Assembly (NCBI GenBank): GCA_009692045.1
Contig: SIAA01000003.1
Location: 56,156-120,155, forward strand
Reading direction: 5' to 3'
Length of the DNA: 64,000 bases
Source of the DNA: Phycisphaerales bacterium
GTDB lineage: Bacteria > Planctomycetota > Phycisphaerae > Phycisphaerales > SM1A02
Below, one piece after another: positions 8,503 through 17,883 of this stretch. Position 1 is the first letter of the stretch; each line of letters begins with the position of its first letter. A program made the translations under genes and the position numbers. The notes under the pieces are model-generated. The model saw nothing but the letters and a program-made list of their open reading frames with translations, was not told the DNA's origin and did not search any database.

Positions 8503-9960
8503 TCACTCCTTGGCAGCAGACCCGCGGCTGAGAAAGTCGCGACCAACAGTCCAAACCGGTCCCGCGCCCATCACCACTACTAGATCGCCGTCCTGGCACA
8601 TCACCTCTAGTTGTTCCACAATCGCCTCGAAGGGATAGAGATGCATGGCGCACACTCCCTTGCTCCGCAGCCTGTCCACCAGATCCCCGGCGCTGACTCG
8701 AGTGCGCTCAATCTCGCTGTCGCGCACGAAATAGATGTGAGGCACTATCACTACATCGGCGTTGGAGAAACTTTGAGCAAACTGCTCCAACAGGAATCGA
8801 GTCCGCGAGTGTTGATGGGGTTGAAATACGCACACCAACCTCTTGGGGGAATGGGCCGACTTCAAGGCCCGCAGCGTCTTCTCGACCTCAGTCGGATGGT
8901 GTCCGTAGTCATCGAAGATTCGAACGCGGCGCCCGAGGGGCAGTACTCGGTCGCCCAAGTGCTGCATGCGCCGGTCGACTCCCTTGAACGCGCAGAGTGC
9001 GGCTTCCAGTGGCGAACGCGGGGCTCCCAGCCAGAGGGCGATTATTCCCGCTGCGGCGGCGTTGAGCGCGTTGTGCTCCCCCCACAGTTCGGTAGTGAAG
9101 CGCAGTATCTCAGCACCACGATGAGTCACAACTACCTCGTTACTGCCAGTATCCATCTGCACTGGATAGTCGGCTCCAGGTGACCAACCGAATGTAGAGA
9201 CCTGACAATCGAGGCCGGAGGCAACGGCGCGGCGATGGGCGCCTTGCTCCCCGATCAGAAGTTGCCCTCCATCGGCGGCTGCGGGCAGGCGCCGGGCAAA
9301 CTCGCGAAAGGACTGCACGATTTCATCGAGCGATGCGTAGCAGTCGAGGTGATCTTCCTCGACATTGTTGATTAGAGCGATAGTGGGGCGGTGGCTGTGG
9401 AAGGACCGATTGAACTCGCACGCCTCGGCCACCATGATGCCTGCCTGACCGCTGCGATCGCCTCGGGGAATCGCGGCCGCGCCTGTGCGCGCACCGCCGC
9501 CGATGTCTGGACAGTGGGCGCCCACTATGAAACTTGGATCTAGCCCGCAGCTCATTAGTGCGTGAGCCAGAAGCGCCGTGGTTGTGCTCTTTCCATGCGT
9601 GCCGGCGATGCTCACGCCCGTGCGGCCCTCCATGGCTCGGCCTAGCGCCTCGGCGTAGGTCAGCACTTCGATGCCTCGATCCTGGGCGGCAAGCAAGTGG
9701 GGATGGTTGTGATCCACCGCCGCTGAATGAACCACCAAGTCAATGCCTCGGGGTAGTTCGGCCGGATCGCCAGAGTGGACAGCAATGCCCTCTTTGGCCA
9801 AGGAATCTGCAACTGACTTGCCCTCGGTATCAGTTCCGGCACAGGTGGCGCCGCGGGCCTTCATGATGGAGGCGAGTCCACGCATGCCGCTGCCGCCTAT
9901 CCCCACAAACCATGCTCGGCGCATGCCGAAAACCGGGTCTCTCGTCCTTGCCGCGGCCAT
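8503..9960 (-). CDS. murC: UDP-N-acetylmuramate--L-alanine ligase MurC
   Basis: A 485-residue Mur ligase adding L-Ala to UDP-MurNAc. It shows the N-terminal Rossmann motif FVGIGGSGMRGLASIM, the ATP P-loop GTHGKSTTTAL, the metal/substrate motif NVEEDHLDCY, and the C-terminal IFDDYGHHPTEVEKTL and FQPHQHSRTR stretches. The ATG at 9960 has a near-ideal Shine-Dalgarno, AGGAGG six bases upstream; the frame stays open for 40 more codons upstream without conserved sequence. It begins the minus-strand murC-murB-ddl-ftsQ-like unit and is divergent from the sigma-54 activator gene, sharing a 122-base gap that must hold both promoters. Confidence 0.96.
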   Translation of the reverse strand: MAAARTRDPVFGMRRAWFVGIGGSGMRGLASIMKARGATCAGTDTEGKSVADSLAKEGIAVHSGDPAELPRGIDLVVHSAAVDHNHPHLLAAQDRGIEVLTYAEALGRAMEGRTGVSIAGTHGKSTTTALLAHALMSCGLDPSFIVGAHCPDIGGGARTGAAAIPRGDRSGQAGIMVAEACEFNRSFHSHRPTIALINNVEEDHLDCYASLDEIVQSFREFARRLPAAADGGQLLIGEQGAHRRAVASGLDCQVSTFGWSPGADYPVQMDTGSNEVVVTHRGAEILRFTTELWGEHNALNAAAAGIIALWLGAPRSPLEAALCAFKGVDRRMQHLGDRVLPLGRRVRIFDDYGHHPTEVEKTLRALKSAHSPKRLVCVFQPHQHSRTRFLLEQFAQSFSNADVVIVPHIYFVRDSEIERTRVSAGDLVDRLRSKGVCAMHLYPFEAIVEQLEVMCQDGDLVVVMGAGPVWTVGRDFLSRGSAAKE

Positions 9961-10082
9961 GGCCGCCTCCTGCGTTTCCAAGCTCTGAATCGTACCGCAC
10001 GGGGTCGACACTTCACTACGCGCCTTGAGCATTGTGAACTCAATATCGGCGCTCTGCCCGCCGTTCCCTACAATCCTCACCC

Positions 10083-11462
10083 ATGACAGTGGAAAGGGAT
10101 GCAGTTCGAGCTCAAGTGCTCATTGTTGATGATGAGGTTGACCACGCCCAGATCATGGCGGACGCGCTGAGGCGACCGGGGCACATCTGCACGGTAGTCC
10201 ATGGATTCAATGCCGCAGCCGAGGAAATCCAGCACGGTTGCTTCGATGTCATCGTCACCGACTTGGTGATGGAGCATCAGACCTCTGGGCTGGAAGTGTT
10301 ACGGCTGGCTAAGCAGCACCAGCCCGATGCCGAGACCATCATGGTGACTGCTCACGGCGATGTCCCCACTGCCAAGGCCGCCCTGCAAGGGGGGGCCTAC
10401 GACTTTATTGAAAAACCATTGGATCTGACTGTCTTCCGCAACCTCGTGCACCGCGCCGCCGAGACGGTGGCGCAGCGGCACGCCATCCATCGTCTGCAGG
10501 ATCAGGTCGATTCATCATTCGGATTCGAAGGCATCATCGGTCACTCGAGTGCCATGAAGGCTCTCATTGACAGCATTCGTCAGGTTGCCCCCAGCAACAT
10601 TCCTGTGCTCATCCGCGGTGAGAGTGGTACGGGGAAAGAGCTCGTTGCCGCCGCGCTGCACAAGCACTCCAAACGGGCCGACAAGCGATATGTGACATTC
10701 AATGCGGCCGGTCAGGCAGAAAGCCTGCTGGAGGATCAACTGTTCGGCCATATGCGCGGAGCCTTCACCGGCGCTGATCGGGACCGTGAGGGCGTGTTTG
10801 AATACGCCGATCGCGGCACGGTTTTTCTCGATGAGATCGGTGACATGCCGCTCTCCATGCAGCCAAAGCTGCTGCGCGTGCTCGAGACTGGCGACCTGGT
10901 TCGCCTCGGCAGCAATGAGACGCGCAAGATCGATGTTCGTTTCGTCAGTGCCACCAATCGGGATCTCAAGACGGCCTGCGCCGAGGGCAAGTTCCGTGAT
11001 GACTTGTTCTTCCGCCTGCGCGGGGTAGAGCTGTACATACCACCGCTGCGAGATCACCGCGATGACATCCCTGCTCTAGTGCATCACGCCATCGGCAAGT
11101 ACTGCGGCGAAATGGGGCGAGCCAGACCTCAAATCACTGGCCCGGCGCTGATGAGGCTCGTCTCCTATCGCTGGCCTGGAAACGTGCGGGAGCTTTTGAA
11201 TGTGGTGCACCGCATGGTGGTCACATCGCAGGCGCCCATGCTCGATTTGGCTGATGTCCCCGAGGAAGTTCAGGAGCGTGATAGCGGTGACCACGGCGGA
11301 GGGGCAGCCAGTCTGGGCGGCATCGGTCTGGACAAGCTTGAGAAGGAGGCAATCCGGCAGACGCTCTCCATGACCAATGGCAATCGCGAGCAAACTGCGC
11401 ATCTGCTGGGGATCGGTGAACGAACGCTCTACCGCAAGCTCAAGGAGTACGGATTGCGCTGA
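10083..11462 (+). CDS. Sigma-54-dependent response regulator (NtrC family)
   Basis: A 459-residue activator with three domains. An N-terminal receiver (about 10-125) has the acidic pair DDE, phosphoacceptor Asp in DVIVTDLVM, and Lys in FIEKPLD. A central AAA+ domain (about 150-390) has Walker A GESGTGKE, the sigma-54 contact loop GAFTGA and Walker B TVFLDEIGDMP. A C-terminal Fis-type helix-turn-helix (about 415-459) contains NREQTAHLLGIGERTLYRKL. It should activate sigma-54 promoters on phosphorylation, but no partner histidine kinase is in the window. The stop lies 34 bases before the LptF-like gene on the same strand, so they may be cotranscribed; targets are unknown. Confidence 0.94.
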   Translation: MTVERDAVRAQVLIVDDEVDHAQIMADALRRPGHICTVVHGFNAAAEEIQHGCFDVIVTDLVMEHQTSGLEVLRLAKQHQPDAETIMVTAHGDVPTAKAALQGGAYDFIEKPLDLTVFRNLVHRAAETVAQRHAIHRLQDQVDSSFGFEGIIGHSSAMKALIDSIRQVAPSNIPVLIRGESGTGKELVAAALHKHSKRADKRYVTFNAAGQAESLLEDQLFGHMRGAFTGADRDREGVFEYADRGTVFLDEIGDMPLSMQPKLLRVLETGDLVRLGSNETRKIDVRFVSATNRDLKTACAEGKFRDDLFFRLRGVELYIPPLRDHRDDIPALVHHAIGKYCGEMGRARPQITGPALMRLVSYRWPGNVRELLNVVHRMVVTSQAPMLDLADVPEEVQERDSGDHGGGAASLGGIGLDKLEKEAIRQTLSMTNGNREQTAHLLGIGERTLYRKLKEYGLR

Positions 11463-11496
11463 TGGGCAACCCTACCCGCTCGCAACTCTGGTGCCG

Positions 11497-13134
11497 ATGA
11501 TGCCCTGGATTCTCTGGCGTCACATCCTCATAGAAATCACCAAGGTGCTGTTGCTCACCACGGCGGTGATTGTGGTCGTCGTTGCCTTCGGGGCGGTAGT
11601 GAGGCCAATCGCTCAGGGAGTGCTGGGTCCGATCGGTATCGCCAAGTACATCGCCCTCGCCACCATTCCCATGCTGCAGTTCTCCCTGCCATTCTCAGCG
11701 GGTTTTGCGGCCACGATGGTGATGAACCGGTTTGCATCTGACAATGAAGTGCTGGCGATGAGTGCCAGCGGGCTCTCCTATCGAAAGGTCTTTGTTCCCG
11801 TGGCTGCAATGGGGCTGGCTCTCAGCCTGTGCATGCTCGCTCTCGTGGAGATGGTGATTCCCCGATTCCTGGGTCGGATGGAGCAAGTGATTGCTGATGA
11901 TGCTGCGTCGGTCGTCGTCTCCGCGCTAGCCGCGGGCGAGTCGTTCACTGCAGGCAGTCTCATCATTCATGCCGATCGCGCCGCGCTCATGCCGGGCCGA
12001 CCACCCTCGGGGGCGCAGCAGAGAATTGTTCTCGATGGCGTGGCCGCTATCGAGTTGGATGGCTCGCACGCGCGCACCGAGTTTGTGGCGCGCCAAGCGG
12101 TAGTGGATCTCCATGCAGCAAGCGATGGCATCCTGCTCAAGATGGCGATGCACGATGCCACAGTGATTCGCCCGGCTGATGGCACATTTGTCCGCGTACC
12201 TGAGGCGCGTCCCGAGGCCGTGCGACTGCTGCGGAAAAATGCCCCTGGGCCCAACACCATGCCGTGGGTGCCGCTCGAGGAGGAGATTGCCCATCCCGAG
12301 CAGGCCCTCAAGTCGCGCGCTGCCCGCCTTCCTCTCGATGACGCGTTGCTGCGTGATGAGGCCTGGGCCGCGATGAGAGCCGCTCTGGCGCAAGTGGGAG
12401 TTCTGAAGTTTCGCGACCTCGCCACTGATCGCGTTTACGACGTTTCCCGCGCTGAGCTCAGGGGAGACTCACTGGTGCCCGCTGATGGGGGCGAGTCCAT
12501 CGGCATCGCGGAGCGGGATGGTGATCGAACCATGAGAGAGGCGAAGTGTCGCTCAGCGCGGCTGAGTGCCGTTGCCGCTATCACGGATCGAGGAGATAGC
12601 CGCATCATCCGTCTGTCATTGGTGCCCGAAGCCTTTGCGGCTGTGGCAGGACAAACGGCACTTACATCACGATCTCGTCTTCCTACGGAGCTGCAAGGGT
12701 TGACACCGCTGGTCTCCTACTCCCAGCCCGACTCCTCAGCTGTGATTGGCCCAAATGATCCCAGTCAGCCCCTCGTTAGTGCCGCAGCCGGTGCACCGGA
12801 GCAATCGAAACTGGTGGCAGGCTGGCGGCGGGCGGTATCCGAGGTCTACTGGGAGGATGTATCGCACCGCTGGCAGCGTTTCGGTCAAGTCGTTGCCGTC
12901 GCCCTCACTCTGGCGCTGGGTGCGGTGCTGGGAGTGTGGCGAAGATATAGCCTGCCTCTGATCGTGTTCTTGCTGGCGTTCATTCCGGCCATCGCCGACA
13001 TGATTCTCATATCAAGTGGTCAGCAGCACATCAGAGCGGGGGAGTTTGTGATGGGTATGAGCCTGATGTGGTCTGGCAATCTACTGATGTTGCTGGTGCT
13101 GGCAGCCTCCTGGCTGGCACTCTCGAGGCATTGA
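11497..13134 (+). CDS. LptF/LptG (YjgP/YjgQ) family permease with enlarged periplasmic domain
   Basis: A 545-residue inner-membrane protein. The N-terminal half has three transmembrane segments (VLLLTTAVIVVVVAFGAVV; ALATIPMLQFSLPFSAGFAA; VFVPVAAMGLALSLCMLAL) with the family signature EVLAMSASGLSYRKV. The C-terminal half has three more (VVAVALTLALGAVLGVW and following). LptF and LptG form the transmembrane part of the LptB2FG ATP-driven extractor that passes lipopolysaccharide to LptC. Family members are usually about 350-400 residues; here the periplasmic part (residues about 140-480) carries roughly 170 extra residues. Two adjacent ATGs (11497 and 11500) are possible starts. It is followed one base later by a second permease. 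Confidence 0.85.
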   Translation: MMPWILWRHILIEITKVLLLTTAVIVVVVAFGAVVRPIAQGVLGPIGIAKYIALATIPMLQFSLPFSAGFAATMVMNRFASDNEVLAMSASGLSYRKVFVPVAAMGLALSLCMLALVEMVIPRFLGRMEQVIADDAASVVVSALAAGESFTAGSLIIHADRAALMPGRPPSGAQQRIVLDGVAAIELDGSHARTEFVARQAVVDLHAASDGILLKMAMHDATVIRPADGTFVRVPEARPEAVRLLRKNAPGPNTMPWVPLEEEIAHPEQALKSRAARLPLDDALLRDEAWAAMRAALAQVGVLKFRDLATDRVYDVSRAELRGDSLVPADGGESIGIAERDGDRTMREAKCRSARLSAVAAITDRGDSRIIRLSLVPEAFAAVAGQTALTSRSRLPTELQGLTPLVSYSQPDSSAVIGPNDPSQPLVSAAAGAPEQSKLVAGWRRAVSEVYWEDVSHRWQRFGQVVAVALTLALGAVLGVWRRYSLPLIVFLLAFIPAIADMILISSGQQHIRAGEFVMGMSLMWSGNLLMLLVLAASWLALSRH

Positions 13135-13135
13135 C

Positions 13136-14230
13136 ATGCGAATCATTGATACTTGGATCCTCTGGCGATTCACAGCGAACTTCCTTTTGCTGTTCTCGGT
13201 GCTGTTTGTCTTTGGTGTCTCGATAGATGTCGTGCTGCAGATGGATGAGTTCCGTCACGCGGCGGAGGCGCTTTGGGGAAGTTCCGGCCTCTGGAGCACG
13301 GGGATGGTGATCCTGCAGTTCCACGGCCCGCGCGCCTTTCAAATGTTTCAGTACATGGCGCCGCTGATAGCGGTGGGAGCAGCGGGATTCACCCTTGCCA
13401 GCATGCACCGAAACCGGGAGCTAGTGGCGTTGATGTCGGCCGGTCTCTCGCTGCGACGTATCGGAGCGCCCTTCATGGTGGCGGGTCTTGTCATTGCGGT
13501 AATGCAGGCGGCGAATCAGGAGTTTGTGCTGCCTCGAATCGCCGTACAACTGCTGCGCGGTCACGAGGAGATCACTGCCAAGGCGACAATGTCTTTCCCG
13601 GTGCCGCTGTGGCCGGATGGCCGAGGTCAGCTCTTGCGGGCGGAGGCGTTCGATCCGGGCACTAGCGAACTCAAAGGATTGATCGCGATAGACAGGGACT
13701 CTGAAGGTCGGATTGTCAGGCGTGTCTCCGCGACTTCAGCGAAGTGGAGTCAGGCTCAGTCGGCGTGGCGACTGAGTGGCGGTGTCGAGTCAGCGGCACA
13801 GGTGAACGGCGTTGCGCCGAGCGCGCACTCGGTCGATCTGCTGACGAGCGGACTCACTCCCGATGCCTTGGTGCTGCGCCACACCAAACTGTATGCCCAT
13901 CTATTGGGGCTTCGACAACTGACGAAGCTCCAGGCCGGTGGGGCGGTGCGGCCGGATGAGCTGCGGCGCATGGCGGCGGGGCGCTTCGGTCTAATCGCGG
14001 CGGGCCTCTTGGTCCTGCTGGCGTCGCTGCCCTTCTTTCTCCTGAGAGAACCCACCAATCTGCTGCGTCAAAGTGCGGCGTGCGCCGGTTTTGCCGTGCC
14101 TGCTATCTTCGGATCGGTGATCGCCATGAGCGTTCCCATCGCCTCGCTTTCCCCGACCGTGGCTGTTGTGCTTCCCATCGCCATACTTCTGCCGCTGGCT
14201 GTCTGGCGGCTCAGCGCCTTGCGTACTTAG
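13136..14230 (+). CDS. LptF/LptG (YjgP/YjgQ) family permease
   Basis: A 364-residue partner of the preceding permease, starting one base after its stop. Layout is the family standard: N-terminal helices (FTANFLLLFSVLFVFGVSID; YMAPLIAVGAAGFTLASM; FMVAGLVIAVMQAAN), signature ELVALMSAGLSLRRIG, a periplasmic beta-rich domain (about 140-265), and three C-terminal helices (GLIAAGLLVLLASLPFFLL and two more). The pair implies an Lpt-type outer-membrane lipid export system; LptB, LptC and LptA are not in the window. Which of the two corresponds to LptF and which to LptG cannot be settled by eye. Confidence 0.87.
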   Translation: MRIIDTWILWRFTANFLLLFSVLFVFGVSIDVVLQMDEFRHAAEALWGSSGLWSTGMVILQFHGPRAFQMFQYMAPLIAVGAAGFTLASMHRNRELVALMSAGLSLRRIGAPFMVAGLVIAVMQAANQEFVLPRIAVQLLRGHEEITAKATMSFPVPLWPDGRGQLLRAEAFDPGTSELKGLIAIDRDSEGRIVRRVSATSAKWSQAQSAWRLSGGVESAAQVNGVAPSAHSVDLLTSGLTPDALVLRHTKLYAHLLGLRQLTKLQAGGAVRPDELRRMAAGRFGLIAAGLLVLLASLPFFLLREPTNLLRQSAACAGFAVPAIFGSVIAMSVPIASLSPTVAVVLPIAILLPLAVWRLSALRT

Positions 14231-14281
14231 GACATCACTGGGGTGAATCCGCGGCGGAGGTCGGCAACACGCCGCCCACTC

Positions 14282-15262
14282 TCACCAACTCTTGTTGGCC
14301 CGCTTCCAGGCATCGAAGAGAGAGGGGTCAAACACCGTGATCTCTGCCTCTCGCAGAAGCGCGCGCGCCAGTTGGTCCATCGCCAAGCGTTCTTGAGCAG
14401 TGCGCGCAGCCCGTTCGCACTGGCCGCGAGTGTCGTTGAGTGTCGCTCCATCACCGGGTACCTCACCATCGAAGGCGATCAACACGAATGAACCATCCAC
14501 GACGATGGCTTCACTTGTTGCTGCAGGCGGCAGCGCAAAGAGGGCCTCTCTCACCACGGCTGGGTAGGCAGGATCCACACGCGAGATTGGCTCCACGATT
14601 CCGCCGCGGGCAGCACTGGGATCGGCGGAGAGTTGCGCGGCGACTTCTCCGAAGCGCTCTCCCGAATCGATCCGCCGCCTAGCTTCCTTCGCAGTGGCCA
14701 GATCAGGAGCAACAATGATGCGGGCCTTGCGCCTCGTGCCGTGGAGCGACTCGTGCGCCTGCGCCACCAGCACCTCCGTAACGACAACATCCTCACGCAC
14801 CAGCGCTCGAAGTGCTGCATTCCGTTCCAGTAGCGCCTGCCACCGAGTGGGGCCGAGTCCGGAGCGGGTTCGGACGGCGTCGAGAAGTTCAAGGGCACGA
14901 TTTCGGTCGGGGCTCAAAGCAGCGCAGACCAGCTCCTCTTCTCGAGATCGATCTTCGCTGTTGACTTGGATACCGCGAGCCGCCAGCCTCGCGGCAACCT
15001 GCATGTCCAATATGGTCTCCTCCAACACCTCGGCGCCGCTGCTCTCTGCCAGCAGTGGAGTCATTCTCTCCCAAGTGAGTGCGACTCCATTGCACATCGC
15101 TGCAGGAACTCGGGGCGCGGTGCCCGCTCGCTCACCCGAATGCAACTCTTGCACGGCGACTGCTTCAGTCGTTGCCGGCGTGGAGCAACCACCGATTCCC
15201 GCCAACGCCATCACGCAGGGGACCGTTGCAACTGCACCTCGGTACCGGTGGAGAACGCTCAT
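14282..15262 (-). CDS. Lipoprotein with parvulin-type (PpiC) prolyl isomerase domain
   Basis: A 326-residue SurA/PrsA-like protein. The lipobox LAGIGGC near residues 20-26 marks it as a lipoprotein. A helical chaperone region follows (about 60-165), then a parvulin domain (about 175-270) with KARIIVAPDLATAKEARRRI, SGERFGEVAAQLSADPSAAR and GG, and a helical C-terminus. Known relatives help outer-membrane or secreted proteins fold. The ATG at 15262 overlaps the stop of the upstream membrane protein by four bases (ATGA), so translation is probably coupled. Whether the parvulin domain is active is unknown; several substrate-pocket residues look atypical. Confidence 0.82.
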   Translation of the reverse strand: MSVLHRYRGAVATVPCVMALAGIGGCSTPATTEAVAVQELHSGERAGTAPRVPAAMCNGVALTWERMTPLLAESSGAEVLEETILDMQVAARLAARGIQVNSEDRSREEELVCAALSPDRNRALELLDAVRTRSGLGPTRWQALLERNAALRALVREDVVVTEVLVAQAHESLHGTRRKARIIVAPDLATAKEARRRIDSGERFGEVAAQLSADPSAARGGIVEPISRVDPAYPAVVREALFALPPAATSEAIVVDGSFVLIAFDGEVPGDGATLNDTRGQCERAARTAQERLAMDQLARALLREAEITVFDPSLFDAWKRANKSW

Positions 15263-17430
15263 TGGGGCAGACGATAGACGCGATAGGGGTTGTCAGGACC
15301 GCCAGCATCGAGTCGCGAGCCGGCGAGCGATCGTTCCATCGCATCCAGTTGGGCCTCGGTCGCCGCCAGATGTGACCAGCCTGACACACGCCACAACTGC
15401 AACATTTCGCGGTTGAGGATGAGCACGGTGAAGTTGGAGTCAGCCAGTTCCCGCCCCCACAGTTGGGGCGAGTCCGGCAGGGCTGCCGCAATCTCATCAA
15501 GGGGGTTGTTGTCCCACACCGTGCTGTATGCGGGAGTGCGATTGACATAGAAGGGATTGGAGAATCCCACAGCGAGAACGCGCTCGTTTACATCGAGAGA
15601 GTTGAGCAGAGCGACTGGGCCGCTTGCGCCACTGGCCTCAGACTCAAGGTCGATTCCCCCCTTGAAAGCCGCCATATTGCCGATAGCGACAGTTGGGTGG
15701 GCGCGACCCTCGGCTAGATAAATCGATGCGGGTAGGAGAGTGAGCGCGCCGAGAAGCGCCAGAGTTGCCGCTCTCGGGAAAGCATGGGTCTTTGCGGATG
15801 CCCCGCGCCCCGAGTCGTCGCGTGGACTCATCATGCGGCTGACGAAGTGCCCCACAATCATTGCCATTGGTATCGCTAGCGGCACCAAAAACCGCGACTT
15901 CTGGTGGGTGAAGAGCAGCCAGCCGACAACGCCGAGACTTACGGCGAGAGTAAGCAGCAGAATCGATTGGCGCTGCGGGGAGCGAATCGCCCACGGCACC
16001 GCAATGAGTGCGAACAGAGGCAGTACTCCCCACTGAGGGAGGAAACCAACTCCGGGAACCGTAGCGCAATCGAACCAGCCATAGGCGAGAAACTCATGCC
16101 AGAGCGCGTGCGGCCAGTTGCTCGGTGCGCTCGGTGCATGGGCGCTGTGGAAGGCGGCCGCCTGCGCTGCTGTCCACCATCCCGCGCCAAACTGCTCCGA
16201 TGCCAAGGGAAACAGGGCGTTTCCGGTAGCGATCGTGTTGCGAGTCAGCCAAGGCAGCAGCACGAGCAGGCAGGTTGAAACTGCCAACAGCGAGTAACAC
16301 AGGGTTCGTAGCACTCCCAGTTTCGGCAGCCAGTACACCAGCGCCAATACAGCAGTCGGGACTCCCAGAATTGCTGCCGACGAGAGCTTGCATCCGAGTA
16401 CCACGCCCATCAGGACGCCTAGTAGGAGTGGTTGCCTCAATGACCCGGTACCGCCGCCTGATGGAGATGAGATTGCGGGTGGGCATGGTGCGAGTACGAG
16501 CAGGATGGTGGCGAATACCAGCATCGTCGCCGACTCGTTGTAGGCGAGCGATCCCGTTACCAGTACCCACGGCGTGATCAGAAAGATGAGCGCAGCAGTC
16601 ATTCCGGTGTCGAATGATCGGCGGCCACAATCATCGCCCTCCCGAGCAGGCGAACAACACCACTTGATTGCCGCAGCTGCTACCGACATCGCCGCGATGA
16701 GCGTCCATCCTGCGCACAGAATCTGTGAGTCAACTGCGGCAGCGTGGGCACTTGAAGCCATTGTCATCAAGTCAAGAAACGCGCCCTCCGTGAAACTCGG
16801 CAGAGCGCTGTAGACATTGTGGGGCAGCGTGGCGATCTGCCCAGACTCGAGCCACTCCTTGGGAAGTTGCAAGTGGTAACTGAGCGCGTCGTAGCCGGCG
16901 AACTCGCTACGCCATAGCCAACCCGGGGGGCTCACTGAGGCGAGCAGGAGCACCGCACAGGGGACTCCCAGCAGCAGCAACACGGGTGAGATTGGCAGAT
17001 GACACCTGATGCGGCCTCTCGCGAGGAGGCAACCGCGCACCAGAACGGCAATGCCCACTCCATGCAGCAAGAAGTATGGAGCCGCGCCCCACGACACGAG
17101 TGAGGAAACTCCGATGACCTGATCGAGCGCCAGAAGCAGGGCGGTTCCCACGCCCCACCGCAGCGCCAAGTTTGTCAGTTGCGACGCTACCTGCGGTTGC
17201 AACGCCAGCCGAGCGTGCTGCGTTTCGCCAACTCTCGCACCAATCGCGAGTGTGCCCCACCCTAATGAACTGAGTAGCCAGAGCGCGGGCAACCACGCGT
17301 GCGAGACCAACTCGGTTGCGGCGCGCAGCATGGCATCGGGATCACCTGCCACAAAGGTGAGCAGTGCCACGGTAATGACGACGACCCCAGCGACTGAGAG
17401 AGTCGCTGTAGGCAGCACCATTGGACTCAT
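15259..17430 (-). CDS. Large polytopic membrane protein, GT-C glycosyltransferase-like
   Basis: A 723-residue protein with about 12-14 hydrophobic segments and a C-terminal soluble domain of about 130 residues. A first large loop carries FAGYDALSYHLQLPKEWL and then LPHNVYSALPSFTEGAF; an acidic residue in the first loop, followed by a YHL-PK-WL pattern, is seen in ArnT/PMT-like (GT-C) membrane glycosyltransferases that use polyprenyl-phosphate sugars. The family call is by fold pattern only; donor and acceptor are unknown. It sits ten bases after rplT and overlaps the PpiC lipoprotein gene by four bases. Confidence 0.68.
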   Translation of the reverse strand: MSPMVLPTATLSVAGVVVITVALLTFVAGDPDAMLRAATELVSHAWLPALWLLSSLGWGTLAIGARVGETQHARLALQPQVASQLTNLALRWGVGTALLLALDQVIGVSSLVSWGAAPYFLLHGVGIAVLVRGCLLARGRIRCHLPISPVLLLLGVPCAVLLLASVSPPGWLWRSEFAGYDALSYHLQLPKEWLESGQIATLPHNVYSALPSFTEGAFLDLMTMASSAHAAAVDSQILCAGWTLIAAMSVAAAAIKWCCSPAREGDDCGRRSFDTGMTAALIFLITPWVLVTGSLAYNESATMLVFATILLVLAPCPPAISSPSGGGTGSLRQPLLLGVLMGVVLGCKLSSAAILGVPTAVLALVYWLPKLGVLRTLCYSLLAVSTCLLVLLPWLTRNTIATGNALFPLASEQFGAGWWTAAQAAAFHSAHAPSAPSNWPHALWHEFLAYGWFDCATVPGVGFLPQWGVLPLFALIAVPWAIRSPQRQSILLLTLAVSLGVVGWLLFTHQKSRFLVPLAIPMAMIVGHFVSRMMSPRDDSGRGASAKTHAFPRAATLALLGALTLLPASIYLAEGRAHPTVAIGNMAAFKGGIDLESEASGASGPVALLNSLDVNERVLAVGFSNPFYVNRTPAYSTVWDNNPLDEIAAALPDSPQLWGRELADSNFTVLILNREMLQLWRVSGWSHLAATEAQLDAMERSLAGSRLDAGGPDNPYRVYRLPQ

Positions 17431-17439
17431 AGAGGAGAC

Positions 17440-17811
17440 TCAGGCCGCCTTGGCCATTACCCGATGCTTGCAGGCCAACTCCACCAGTGCATCGAAGGTC
17501 TTGGGATCTTCGATGGCAATCTGGCTGAGCATCTTGCGATTGAGCAGGCAGTTGGCTCGCTGGATCAGCTGGATAAACTCGCTGTAGCGCATGCCGCGCA
17601 TACGGCAGGCAGCAGTGATGCGGGTGATCCACAGGCTGCGGAAGTCGCGGCGACGAAGTCGGCGGTGAGTCCAGGCGTAGCGGCCAGCGCGCAACATTGC
17701 CACCTTGGCTTGTTGCTTGTGACGGCTCTTTGTTCCGTAGAATCCTCGCGCTTCGCGGAGGAGTTTGCGTCTTGCCTGCGTTCGGGCTGCGCCCTTGCGT
17801 GCTCGTGCCAT
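17440..17811 (-). CDS. rplT: 50S ribosomal protein L20
   Basis: A 123-residue, strongly basic 23S rRNA-binding assembly protein. Diagnostic stretches are KLLREARGFYGTKSRHKQQA, YAWTHRRLRRRDFRSLWITR and CRMRGMRYSEFIQLI. The ATG at 17811 is preceded by AAGGGAG about seven bases upstream. It follows rpmI by 72 bases. In many bacteria L20 represses the infC-rpmI-rplT operon; no infC lies upstream here, and I could not identify an L20-binding fold in the leader by eye. Confidence 0.97.
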   Translation of the reverse strand: MARARKGAARTQARRKLLREARGFYGTKSRHKQQAKVAMLRAGRYAWTHRRLRRRDFRSLWITRITAACRMRGMRYSEFIQLIQRANCLLNRKMLSQIAIEDPKTFDALVELACKHRVMAKAA

Positions 17812-17883
17812 GAGTCGACTCCCTTGGGAGATGCTGCGGCGGGGCCGTCGTTCGACGGACTTGATCCCGACGAGCGGTGAAAG

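Noticed and set aside
14231..14281. Possible terminator between the two converging operons
   Set aside because: No stable stem followed by a T-run could be found in the 51-base gap.
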